This document shows positions 1-6,911 of a stretch of DNA of 25,402 nt, piece by piece. Within the stretch, counting starts at the first letter, position 1. Each line of letters begins with the position of its first letter. The position numbers and the translations under genes are program-made. The stretch comes from Anaerocolumna sp. (GTDB taxonomy: Bacteria; Bacillota; Clostridia; Lachnospirales; Lachnospiraceae), in NCBI GenBank assembly GCA_029256035.1, contig JAQSYR010000009.1, positions 1 through 25,402 of the forward strand, in the 5' to 3' direction. The notes under the pieces were generated by a model. It made no database searches and had not been told where the DNA came from. It worked only from the letters and a program-made list of their open reading frames with translations.

Positions 1-1125
1 ATTCTCTGATTTCAAACCAATATATGCGCCTTTGGCATCTGCATCCCATCTTGGAGCACGTTCACCGAGAAGATACGGAAGAAAAATAATACCATTAGAA
101 CCTACTGGACTCTTTGCAATTTGTTCATTCATGTAATCATAAGGAGAACCGCCATGAAGTTTAGCATCATAGGTTTCCATTTTACAGATTGTATTTTTCA
201 GCCAGTTATAAGCTCCTCCTGCACTTTGCATTGTACCATTGGGTGCATATAGACCTGGTATAATATGGGCCCAGGTAACGGTTCGCATATCTTCATCGAA
301 TATAGGTTTTTCTGACGTTGTTGTTATCCATGCAGATGTTCCCATACAGCAATACGTTTTTCCTGGAGCAATAGATCCGGAACCAACATTGGCAGTTACT
401 CCATCTCCTCCACCCAAGACAACGGGTGTTCCCACTGCAAGTCCTGTTGCAATAGAAGCTTCCTCCGTTACTTCTCCTGCTACAAAAGTGGATGGTTTTA
501 GTTCCGGCAATTTATCAGGGTCAATTCCTGAATATTCAATTATTCTGTCGGACCACTTAAGATTTACTAAATCAAAGCAACCGTTGCTGTTTCCGTCTGA
601 ATACTCCGTATAGAATTTACCGGTTAAGCGAAAAACTATATAGTCTTTTGCATTTAAAGTTTTATATGTTTGCTCGTAAATTTCAGGTTCATTATCTCGC
701 ACCCACATTAGTTTCTGAATTCCATAGGAAGCAGTATTTCTATGTCCTACAATATGATAGAAATCCCATTGGTTAATATGCTCACCAATCTGTGCCGCCT
801 GTTTTTGTGCACGCTGGTCGGCCCAAATAATGGATTTCCTTAAGGGATTTCCTTTCTTATCTACACACAGGCATCCCATCATTTGTCCACTAAAGCTTAC
901 AACAGCTATGTCAGAAGGATTAATATGTAACGACTGTATCAGGTTTTTACTAGAAATACATACTGCATTCCACCAGTCATTTGCGTCTTGTTCTACCCAA
1001 TTCCCATTAAAATAGTCTGTCTCATAGGAAGCAACCTGACTTCCTATGAGCCTGCCGTCTTCCGAAAAAAGTGTTGCCTTATCCCCTGAAGTCCCCAAAT
1101 CATGTGCTAAAATATACTTTGCCAC
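1..1125 (-). CDS. FGGY-family carbohydrate kinase, xylulokinase-like (3' end outside window)
   Basis: ATP-dependent sugar kinase of the FGGY (xylulokinase/glycerol kinase) superfamily, cytoplasmic. The 375 visible residues begin with MAKYILAHDLGTSGDKATLF, the phosphate-binding DxGT motif of the first ATPase fold (D9, G11, T12). GGGDGVTANVG at 238-248 carries the expected catalytic base D241, and GTSAWI follows in the second domain. GERAPRWDADAKGAYIGL near the break is the xylulokinase-type ERxPxWD segment. Family members are about 500 residues, so roughly a quarter is missing at the window edge. The start is GTG at 1123-1125, with AGGAGG nine bases upstream and no in-frame ATG nearby. It lies 60 bases downstream of the GntR gene on the same strand, so the two are probably cotranscribed. 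The substrate is not deducible; context suggests a ketose, perhaps the product of the epimerase at 2220. Confidence 0.93.
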   Translation of the reverse strand, partial: MAKYILAHDLGTSGDKATLFSEDGRLIGSQVASYETDYFNGNWVEQDANDWWNAVCISSKNLIQSLHINPSDIAVVSFSGQMMGCLCVDKKGNPLRKSIIWADQRAQKQAAQIGEHINQWDFYHIVGHRNTASYGIQKLMWVRDNEPEIYEQTYKTLNAKDYIVFRLTGKFYTEYSDGNSNGCFDLVNLKWSDRIIEYSGIDPDKLPELKPSTFVAGEVTEEASIATGLAVGTPVVLGGGDGVTANVGSGSIAPGKTYCCMGTSAWITTTSEKPIFDEDMRTVTWAHIIPGLYAPNGTMQSAGGAYNWLKNTICKMETYDAKLHGGSPYDYMNEQIAKSPVGSNGIIFLPYLLGERAPRWDADAKGAYIGLKSEN

Positions 1126-1185
1126 TGATGAATACCTCCTTAATTTAAAAATACCTTTACATTCGGTACTTATTGGATACCTATT

Positions 1186-1938
1186 TTACTTAATATTTGG
1201 AGCAATAATTACTTCAAAACTATTTCTGTCCCCTCGATATCTTGCAACAGAATATTCAATTGGTTCATCAAACATATTGTGACCTGTTGAAATAAACTGT
1301 TGTATAGCCTTACCCCTTCTTACTTTTAAATTATTAATATCGTAGGCTGTAGCATCCACTGCTTCAATAACACGGTGAATCTTGGTTATATGTGTATCCT
1401 GACTAAATGCAAGGATTGGATATAAGGATTCCTTTGCCAAATCATGTTCCAATACAAAACTACACTTTTTATAAGGCAGATATGTTTTCACCATAACAAT
1501 TGGTTCATTATCAGCAAAACGCTTTCTGTGAATAAATATGACTTTGTCTTTTGGTTGAAGTTTCAACTGAAGGGCAGCTTGTTCCGGTGGTGTTATTATT
1601 TTAAAATCCAAAAGTTCTGTTGTTGGAGTGCGTCCGGACTTTTCTATCTGGTCATTAAAGGAACCTAAAGCCTGAATAAAGCTCTGATTAATCTTTGGCT
1701 TTGAAACAAAGGTCCCTTTACTCTTAACACGGTATAGCCAACCTTCCTGTACAAGTTCTGTAATTGCCTGCCTTACGGTAGTCCGGCTGATTTTAAAAAT
1801 ATCACTAAATTCTTTTTCTGTGGGTATAATTTCTCCACTTTTATAATTTCCAGATTTAATTTCCTGCATAATCAATTCCTTAAGCTGAAAATATAATGGA
1901 ATTGGTATTGTTTTGTTTAATTGACCGCTAGTTAACAT
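1186..1938 (-). CDS. GntR-family transcriptional regulator, HutC/UTRA subfamily
   Basis: Sugar-responsive repressor, 250 residues, normal for HutC-type regulators. Residues about 10-78 form the GntR winged helix-turn-helix (PLYFQLKELI, GEIIPTEKEF, ISRTTVRQAI, GWLYRVKSKGTFV). Residues about 95-245 form the UTRA effector domain. The start is ATG at 1936-1938, preceded by GGGAGG 11 bases upstream. It is divergent from the epimerase gene and directly upstream of the FGGY kinase, so it is the likely local regulator of the kinase unit, the epimerase and perhaps the ABC operon. A 19-base palindrome at 1960-1978 in its own leader is a candidate autoregulatory operator. The effector is unknown; UTRA domains typically bind sugars, phosphosugars or related small molecules. 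The family call is secure, the regulon is inference. Confidence 0.93.
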   Translation of the reverse strand: MLTSGQLNKTIPIPLYFQLKELIMQEIKSGNYKSGEIIPTEKEFSDIFKISRTTVRQAITELVQEGWLYRVKSKGTFVSKPKINQSFIQALGSFNDQIEKSGRTPTTELLDFKIITPPEQAALQLKLQPKDKVIFIHRKRFADNEPIVMVKTYLPYKKCSFVLEHDLAKESLYPILAFSQDTHITKIHRVIEAVDATAYDINNLKVRRGKAIQQFISTGHNMFDEPIEYSVARYRGDRNSFEVIIAPNIK

Positions 1939-1959
1939 ATTAAATATTTCCTCCCAGAG

Positions 1960-1978
1960 TATTATTAATGTAATAATA
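1960..1978. repeat. 19-base palindrome in the GntR leader, candidate operator
   Basis: TATTATTAATGTAATAATA is a perfect inverted repeat, with eight-base arms around a three-base ATG centre. It sits between the predicted promoter (2009-2037) and the ribosome binding site of the GntR gene, a suitable place for autorepression. It does not match the GT-N-TA-N-AC core usual for HutC regulators well, and AT-rich DNA yields such palindromes by chance. Confidence 0.4.
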
Positions 1979-2008
1979 TTGATTGTATTTCGTTTCTATT
2001 ATTGCTAC

Positions 2009-2037
2009 ATTGTAACATAGTATTCATAAAATTGCAA
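2009..2037 (-). promoter_or_regulatory. Predicted sigma-A promoter of GntR-kinase unit
   Basis: On the minus strand, TTGCAA (2032-2037) is separated by exactly 17 bases from TACAAT (2009-2014). This gives a start point near 2000 and a leader of about 65 bases that contains the 1960-1978 palindrome. Confidence 0.6.
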
Positions 2038-2141
2038 CTTGTTTCCATCGATATTAAAGAAAATAATTGCAGTTTTATGTTTGTTTTGTACAAATTAATA
2101 CATAGTATAACTAAATTTATATTAAATTTTAACATAAAACA

Positions 2142-2170
2142 TTGCAAAACTTATGTATATCTGTTACTAT
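2142..2170 (+). promoter_or_regulatory. Predicted sigma-A promoter of the ketose 3-epimerase gene
   Basis: TTGCAA (2142-2147), a 17-base spacer, then TACTAT (2165-2170). The implied start near 2177 leaves a leader of about 43 bases before the ATG at 2220. The -10 overlaps TACTATATAAA (2165-2175), an 11-mer that recurs at 10743-10753 inside the promoter of the ABC operon, so it may be a shared regulator site. Confidence 0.5.
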
Positions 2171-2219
2171 ATAAAGTATGATTTTTTTAAAATTTATAAC
2201 ATATAGGAGGTATTTTTAT

Positions 2220-3089
2220 ATGAAATTTGGTACTTATTTTGCATATTGGGAACAAAATTGGGATACAGATTATCTGAAATACATAAGAAAGGTAGCCGAC
2301 TTAGGATTTGATGTGTTAGAAGTAGGTGCTGCCGGCATTGTTAATATGTCTGATGAAGCATTGGAAGCATTAAAAAACGAAGCAAAAAAATATAATATTA
2401 CCCTAACTGCTGGTATTGGACTTCCCAAAGAATATGATGTATCTTCTTCCGATGAAAATGTGCGTCAACATGGTCTTGCATTTGTCAGAAAAATGCTGGA
2501 TAAATTATACAAAGCAGATATTCATGCTATTGGAGGCACTGTATATTCCTATTGGCCAGCTGATTATTCAAAACCTATTGATAAAGCTGCCGCTTTAACC
2601 CAAAGTATAAAAAGTGTAAGAGAAATTGCTGATTATGCAGCTCAGTATAATATTACCATTCTTATTGAAGTGCTAAACAGGTTTGAACAGTTTCTGCTTA
2701 ACGATGCAGGTGAAGCTATTCAATACGTGAAAGAAGTTAATAAAGCAAATGTAAAGGTAATGTTAGATAGTTTTCATATGAACATTGAAGAAGATAATAT
2801 GGGAGATGCCATTCGTAAAACTGGCAACTACTTAGGACATTTTCACATAGGCGAATGTAATCGCAAAGTACCAGGCAAGGGACATATGCCTTGGTCAGAA
2901 ATCGGCCAGGCACTTCGTGACATACATTACGAAGGATGCGTAGTTATGGAACCCTTTGTACGTACTGGGGGCATTGTAGGTTCCGATATTAAAGTTTGGA
3001 GAGATTTATCCGAAAATGCCAATGAAGCTAAATTAGATGCAGATATAAAAGAATCTCTTGAGTTGGTAAAGAAACAATTTATTGGTTAA
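2220..3089 (+). CDS. Ketose 3-epimerase, D-allulose (psicose) 3-epimerase family
   Basis: Reversibly epimerises ketohexoses at C3 (D-fructose and D-allulose in characterised clostridial members) using a Mn2+/Co2+ ion in a TIM barrel. With the start at 2220 the protein is 289 residues. Metal and catalytic residues fall at E150 (IEVLNRFE), D183 (VMLDSFHMNIEED), H209 (GHFHIGECNRKVPGKG) and E244 (VMEPFV). As I recall, these are the positions in the Clostridium cellulolyticum enzyme, and the substrate residues Y6, W112, E156, H186 and R215 are also present. The start is ATG 2220-2222, with AGGAGG nine bases upstream; an upstream in-frame ATG at 2178 has no such site and lies at the predicted transcription start. 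It is transcribed alone, divergent from the GntR gene and convergent with the ABC operon. D-tagatose or L-ribulose 3-epimerase activity is possible, since specificity in this family is broad. Confidence 0.92.
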   Translation: MKFGTYFAYWEQNWDTDYLKYIRKVADLGFDVLEVGAAGIVNMSDEALEALKNEAKKYNITLTAGIGLPKEYDVSSSDENVRQHGLAFVRKMLDKLYKADIHAIGGTVYSYWPADYSKPIDKAAALTQSIKSVREIADYAAQYNITILIEVLNRFEQFLLNDAGEAIQYVKEVNKANVKVMLDSFHMNIEEDNMGDAIRKTGNYLGHFHIGECNRKVPGKGHMPWSEIGQALRDIHYEGCVVMEPFVRTGGIVGSDIKVWRDLSENANEAKLDADIKESLELVKKQFIG

Positions 3090-3101
3090 TGAAACGCAAA
3101 C

Positions 3102-3137
3102 TAAGGGCATGTTGTTTTACTTTACAACATGCCCTTA
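3102..3137. terminator. Long hairpin between convergent genes, probable bidirectional terminator
   Basis: Perfect 14-base inverted repeat: TAAGGGCATGTTGT at 3102-3115 and ACAACATGCCCTTA at 3124-3137, around an eight-base loop. It lies between the stop of the epimerase (plus) and the stop of the cupin isomerase (minus). Neither side has a run of T longer than three, so it is not a textbook intrinsic terminator, but position and stem strength fit this role. Confidence 0.6.
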
Positions 3138-3140
3138 ATA

Positions 3141-3725
3141 TTACTGTTTCCATTTTGGATTTTCTATAATTTCCGGCTTTCCATCCTTACCTTCCACTAT
3201 CAGTCTTCGATAACCTTTTTGCTCAATGGTTCCATAATCGTGACCTGCATCTCCTCGGAATGTAAAGAAAGTAATTAATGGAATATTTCCTGTATTTATG
3301 CTTCTGTGAGCCCATCTTGGCGGAACATAAACAGCTTTTCCAGCACTCAAAGGTTCCGCTGTCCATTCTCCTTCCGGTGTTTCCATTAGCATATAGCCTT
3401 CGCCGCTTAAAGTATAATAAACTTCAGCAGTGTCTAGCACCTCATGAAAATGTCCCTTGGTCATATAATACTCCTTGCCTACCTTGCCTGGATAGGTAAT
3501 GGATGTTCCAAATAATAAGTCTTTGTCCGTGTTAGGTATTTTAAGTTCATAGAACTCATATACGACTGGATCTTCTTTTTCTAATATCTCCTGAAAAGCA
3601 TCTGTGTCATTGTACATGCCAGACATTTTAGAAAGCGGGCGCTTCGTCGATTGGGCTTCTTGTGAAATGCCGGTTTTCAAATCAAATCCTATGGTAAACG
3701 GATTAACAGGTATGTAATTATCCAT
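3141..3725 (-). CDS. Cupin-type glucose-6-phosphate isomerase (archaeal-type PGI family)
   Basis: Interconverts fructose-6-phosphate and glucose-6-phosphate through a metal-dependent cupin fold unrelated to the usual PGI. The 194 residues match the PF06560 family length. The cupin metal motif TKGHFHEVLDTAEVYYTLSG supplies H92, H94 and E101, and H140 in PPRWAHRSIN is the fourth ligand, the same pattern as in the Pyrococcus/Thermococcus enzymes. The start is ATG 3723-3725 with GGAGG seven bases upstream. It is the last gene of the long minus-strand sugar operon, 31 bases after the shikimate-dehydrogenase-like gene. A second type of PGI inside a sugar operon suggests that a phosphorylated ketohexose, or an analogue, is the end product of the pathway. 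Action on another phosphosugar cannot be excluded. Confidence 0.88.
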   Translation of the reverse strand: MDNYIPVNPFTIGFDLKTGISQEAQSTKRPLSKMSGMYNDTDAFQEILEKEDPVVYEFYELKIPNTDKDLLFGTSITYPGKVGKEYYMTKGHFHEVLDTAEVYYTLSGEGYMLMETPEGEWTAEPLSAGKAVYVPPRWAHRSINTGNIPLITFFTFRGDAGHDYGTIEQKGYRRLIVEGKDGKPEIIENPKWKQ

Positions 3726-3756
3726 ATAGAATCCTCCAAAAATTTTTTATTATCTT

Positions 3757-4707
3757 TTAATTATCTCTAATATCCCTGGCTATTTTTTCGCAGTTATCAA
3801 AAATCTTACCTGTAATATTAATGTGAAATACTTCAGCAATTACCTGTGTCCATCCATGGATAAAGTAAGTCCATCCATCTTCAATATACAAATTTTTCTC
3901 CTTTGCCTGTTCCTGAGCCTGTTTCATAAAGGTTAAATCCCCACGGTAATTTAGCTCCCATACGAGACAATCTTTTGGATAAATGCAAGCATCTGTTAGG
4001 GGAGAACCTGGTCTGTCCTTTCCTAGTCCTGTTGCATTAATAATTAATGAGTGTGGTTTTACCTTTTCAAGAACCTTGTCATTATCTATAAATTCTGGAC
4101 ACAAGTGGTATTCCGCCGGAACATTAGGATTAATTTCTTTTACAATTCTTTCAATTTCTTCTAATCTGGGAAGAGAGCGATTTGACACAATCACCTTGGA
4201 AGGTATATTAGATCCATTTTCAGGTTTAAGCAGATAGGAACAGATTGCTATTGCACTTCCACCTGCACCCATTATGTATAATTCTCCTCCTTTTTCAGCC
4301 CAGTAGTTTTCCGGAACAAAAGAATCAAGGGTTAAACCACTGGATATAGGATCTTTTGCATAGCCTTCTAGTCTTCCATCTTTTTTAGAGATGGAGGAAA
4401 GTTCACCAAACATAGTTGCATAAGGGTCCAGATATTCAAACATGTCTTTAGTGGCATTATATAAATCAATTTTATGAGTAGTAACCAAAGCACCCATGGA
4501 CAGAGGGTCATTTTTTATAAATTCTACAACTTTTCTATAATCATCTGCAGGTGCATGGATTTCAAGGTCAATTCCCTTTATAACTGTATCCTCTAAACCT
4601 AATGCTTCTTTTGCCCACTTGGGATATACTTTCATAATAGAGGATTGACCGGTTGTTACACCAATAAAATATAAAGTTTTTTCTGTAGCTGCTTTTGGTA
4701 GTATCAT
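3757..4707 (-). CDS. Shikimate/quinate dehydrogenase-like oxidoreductase
   Basis: Two-domain NAD(P)-dependent oxidoreductase of the AroE/YdiB superfamily, 316 residues, longer than housekeeping AroE (about 270-290). QSSIMKVYP at 21-29 aligns with the substrate-binding SxS loop. GALVTTHKIDLY at 72-83 keeps the catalytic lysine (K79) but replaces the usual VTxPxK with VTTHK. D119 in GYAKDPISSG corresponds to the catalytic aspartate of GxNTDxxG. The nucleotide site is IMGAGGSAIA at 145-154, followed by VSNRS and LIINATGLGKDRPGSPL. GWTYFIHGWTQVIAEVF near the C-terminus aligns with the GMLVxQAAxxFE helix. ATG 4705-4707 follows AAAGGAG. It lies between the phosphotriesterase-family gene (21-base gap) and the cupin isomerase (31-base gap). 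Because it is embedded in a sugar operon and its substrate loop is altered, I infer a cyclic polyol or sugar-derived substrate rather than shikimate. Confidence 0.85.
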   Translation of the reverse strand: MILPKAATEKTLYFIGVTTGQSSIMKVYPKWAKEALGLEDTVIKGIDLEIHAPADDYRKVVEFIKNDPLSMGALVTTHKIDLYNATKDMFEYLDPYATMFGELSSISKKDGRLEGYAKDPISSGLTLDSFVPENYWAEKGGELYIMGAGGSAIAICSYLLKPENGSNIPSKVIVSNRSLPRLEEIERIVKEINPNVPAEYHLCPEFIDNDKVLEKVKPHSLIINATGLGKDRPGSPLTDACIYPKDCLVWELNYRGDLTFMKQAQEQAKEKNLYIEDGWTYFIHGWTQVIAEVFHINITGKIFDNCEKIARDIRDN

Positions 4708-4728
4708 TATTATTCTCCTTTATATTAA

Positions 4729-5727
4729 TTATTTTATGGGAAGAAAGCTAAGGGCCTTGCTGGGATTACTTACCGTAAACTTTTGAAATAGATCATCTCC
4801 AATTCCATACTTTCGTAGTAGATTTCTGAAATTATCAATAATGTAATCTAATCCAATGGAACCACCATAACTTTTCAGCCGTTCATTGGTCGTATCAAGA
4901 CCAATTAAGATTTTATTTTCATATCCCTTTTCACATAATAAAGCAATAAATTCTGCTTCTGCTTCATCGCTGTGATACTTTAATCTACCGATGGTATCAA
5001 GTTGAAGATACACACCACTGTTTGCAACCTTTAACTGATAATCTCTCATTTCATCATTGATTACCCTGTCTAAGTGACACAGTATGATTTTATCAGGTAA
5101 TACTCCTTGTGAAGTTAATACTTCAAGTAGACATTCTGCACCCTTACCCATTTCCAAATGAGTCATAACCGGCGCACCCGTCTCATGGGCTGCAGCTCCT
5201 GCAGCCATAAATAGTTTATTGTAAACTAAGAGCGTATCTTCCTTTAGAAAAATATTTCTTCCATCCGAAGCTGTTTTTATGATACCGGCTTTTGCTGTTC
5301 CGCGGGTTGTTGGAACCTGAGGGCCATTTACACAATCAATAAACATCCCTGAAACAAGTTCATCAACAAAGAACTGGGTTAGTTGTTCCCTGTTTAATTC
5401 ATATATATAATGATTTTTATTATAAAAATCAAGTTTATGAAACCCTGTGGAAGCTATAATATGTACATTTGACCTGGAAGAAGCAGCAAGTAACTCCTTG
5501 GCCATTCTGCCGCAGCCAACCGGTTGAGCATCTACTACTGCTCTGCCACCTTTACCATGATACATTACCAGCTCATCCACTGTTTTATCCAAATCTTCCA
5601 TAACCAGAGAAGGGACTTTTTCACTGGACAGTCCTCTGGCAATAAACAAATGTTCATGACATTGACAGTATCCTAAATCATCAGGAGAGATATGACCTTT
5701 TACTGTTCTGATAATTTTATTTTCCAT
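4729..5727 (-). CDS. Phosphotriesterase-family metal-dependent hydrolase
   Basis: Binuclear-metal TIM-barrel hydrolase of the amidohydrolase superfamily, phosphotriesterase (PTE/Php) branch, 332 residues, normal length. All ligands are present: H24 and H26 in CQCHEHLF, the lysine to be carboxylated K151 in GIIKTA, H190 in VMTHLEMG, H218 in ILCHLD and D278 in LIGLDTTNE. Most bacterial members are not phosphotriesterases; known activities include hydrolysis of sugar lactones and phosphorylated sugar lactones. In a sugar operon a lactonase, or hydrolysis of a sugar ester or phosphodiester, is the best inference. ATG 5725-5727 follows AGAGGT. The 136-base gap separating it from the dehydrogenase upstream is the longest between the enzyme genes of this operon and contains two palindromes (5775-5786 and 5808-5846). 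Confidence 0.87.
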   Translation of the reverse strand: MENKIIRTVKGHISPDDLGYCQCHEHLFIARGLSSEKVPSLVMEDLDKTVDELVMYHGKGGRAVVDAQPVGCGRMAKELLAASSRSNVHIIASTGFHKLDFYNKNHYIYELNREQLTQFFVDELVSGMFIDCVNGPQVPTTRGTAKAGIIKTASDGRNIFLKEDTLLVYNKLFMAAGAAAHETGAPVMTHLEMGKGAECLLEVLTSQGVLPDKIILCHLDRVINDEMRDYQLKVANSGVYLQLDTIGRLKYHSDEAEAEFIALLCEKGYENKILIGLDTTNERLKSYGGSIGLDYIIDNFRNLLRKYGIGDDLFQKFTVSNPSKALSFLPIK

Positions 5728-5774
5728 ATTAGATTACCTCTGCATCAATTTCCACTAAATATGTATATATCATA

Positions 5775-5786
5775 ATGTAATTACAT
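5775..5786. repeat. 12-base perfect palindrome upstream of the hydrolase gene, candidate operator
   Basis: ATGTAATTACAT is fully self-complementary. Its core TGT-AATT-ACA has the GT-N4-AC layout typical of HutC-type GntR operators, and a similar TGT-N4-ACA palindrome lies at 10699-10708 in the leader of the same operon. It could be a GntR site controlling an internal promoter; AT-rich chance occurrence is the alternative. Confidence 0.35.
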
Positions 5787-5807
5787 CGTATCATTAGTAA
5801 CAACAAC

Positions 5808-5846
5808 TATGTAATATCCACGCATTTACACCATGGATATTACATA
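5808..5846. repeat. Inverted repeat with 13-base arms between dehydrogenase and hydrolase genes
   Basis: TATGTAATATCCA (5808-5820) and TGGATATTACATA (5834-5846) are perfect reverse complements around a 13-base loop, 18 bases after the dehydrogenase stop codon. In the minus-strand transcript it would form a strong hairpin followed by GTTGTTGTTACT, which is U-rich but not a true U tract. It could be an attenuator, a 3'-end stabiliser or a processing site that separates transporter and dehydrogenase mRNA from the downstream enzymes. Confidence 0.6.
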
Positions 5847-5863
5847 TATTCAAATCCTCTACA

Positions 5864-6883
5864 TTACTCCATTTCTATCATAACTTTCATTGCTTTATCT
5901 TTTTGCTCATCAATAAGTTTATATGCTTTTTCATAATCTTCAAATTTAACTCTGTGAGTAATTAAGGTGTCAAAGTCAATTAACCCATCATTTACTAGTT
6001 CTATAGCCTTAACAAAATCTTCTTCTCTGTACATTGCACTGCCAACCAAGGTTAATTCATGATCCTGAATATACCCCATGTTAATTGAGCCTAAATCAGC
6101 AAAAACCCCAACCACCATAATGGTACTGCCTTTTCTTGCATAATCAATGGCCTGTTTCATAGTTGCATTAATACCAATACACTCAAATATGTAGTCTGCT
6201 CTATCTGTTCCAAAATTAGCAATAATGGCTTCCATAAGATCTTCTTTTGCGTTATCAATCGTATCAATTCCACACTTTTTAGCTGCTGCCAGACGGTACC
6301 CACTTAATTCAGCCAAAAGAACACCAGCAGCACCCATAGCCTTTGCCGTCTGTGCTACAAGATTACCAATTGGTCCTCCGCCTAAAACAAGTATTTTCTT
6401 GCCAGTCATATCTCCAGCTCGCCTCACTGCATGGACAGCCACTGCTAATGGTTCAATCATAGCTCCATGTTCCCAGCTCATAGTTTCTGGAAGTACTAAC
6501 GCTTTCTTAGCATCTACAACAAAATATTCACTTGCCATTCCTGTTGTCTGAAATCCCATTACTTTTAGCTCTTCGCAATCATTGTACATTCCATGGGTAC
6601 ATGGATAACAAGTTCCACATACTACTTGTGGTTGTATGGTTACCTTATCCCCAACTTTTACCTCAGTAACCTTTGCACCAATTTCAACAACTTCTGCTGA
6701 AACTTCATGTCCTTGCACTACAGGATAGCTTGTATAGGGATGTTTACCGTGATTTACATGGATATCAGAGCCACATACACCAATACGTTTCATTTTAATT
6801 TTAATTTGATCCGGTTTCACTTCAGGTACCGGAACATCCTGAAAGATTATTTCACCTGGTTTTACCATAAGGGCTTGAATCAT
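5864..6883 (-). CDS. Zinc-dependent medium-chain dehydrogenase, polyol/sorbitol dehydrogenase type
   Basis: NAD(P)-dependent alcohol or polyol dehydrogenase of the MDR superfamily, 339 residues, typical for sorbitol/threonine dehydrogenase relatives. Catalytic zinc ligands are C37 (GVCGSD), H59-E60 (QGHE) and E144 (MIEPLAVAVHA). The structural zinc site has four cysteines, C89, C92, C95 and C103. The Rossmann motif is GGGPIG at 168-173, with an acidic residue (E193 in LLAELS) near the end of the second strand, which favours NAD over NADP. ATG 6881-6883 follows AAGGAG with seven bases. It lies 28 bases downstream of the permease gene and belongs to the transporter operon. The likely role is oxidation of an imported polyol to a ketose that could feed the epimerase; a sugar or sugar-acid substrate is also possible. 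Confidence 0.92.
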   Translation of the reverse strand: MIQALMVKPGEIIFQDVPVPEVKPDQIKIKMKRIGVCGSDIHVNHGKHPYTSYPVVQGHEVSAEVVEIGAKVTEVKVGDKVTIQPQVVCGTCYPCTHGMYNDCEELKVMGFQTTGMASEYFVVDAKKALVLPETMSWEHGAMIEPLAVAVHAVRRAGDMTGKKILVLGGGPIGNLVAQTAKAMGAAGVLLAELSGYRLAAAKKCGIDTIDNAKEDLMEAIIANFGTDRADYIFECIGINATMKQAIDYARKGSTIMVVGVFADLGSINMGYIQDHELTLVGSAMYREEDFVKAIELVNDGLIDFDTLITHRVKFEDYEKAYKLIDEQKDKAMKVMIEME

Positions 6884-6911
6884 AGGAATACTCCTTTCGT
6901 TCTACATAAAC

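Noticed and set aside
1981..2005. Catabolite-response element near TTTCGTTTCTAT in the GntR upstream region
   Set aside because: Aligned to the cre consensus it has several mismatches, including conserved flanking positions.
2178..2219. Longer N-terminus of the epimerase starting at ATG 2178
   Set aside because: It has no ribosome binding site, lies at the predicted transcription start, and the 2220 start gives exact family residue numbering.
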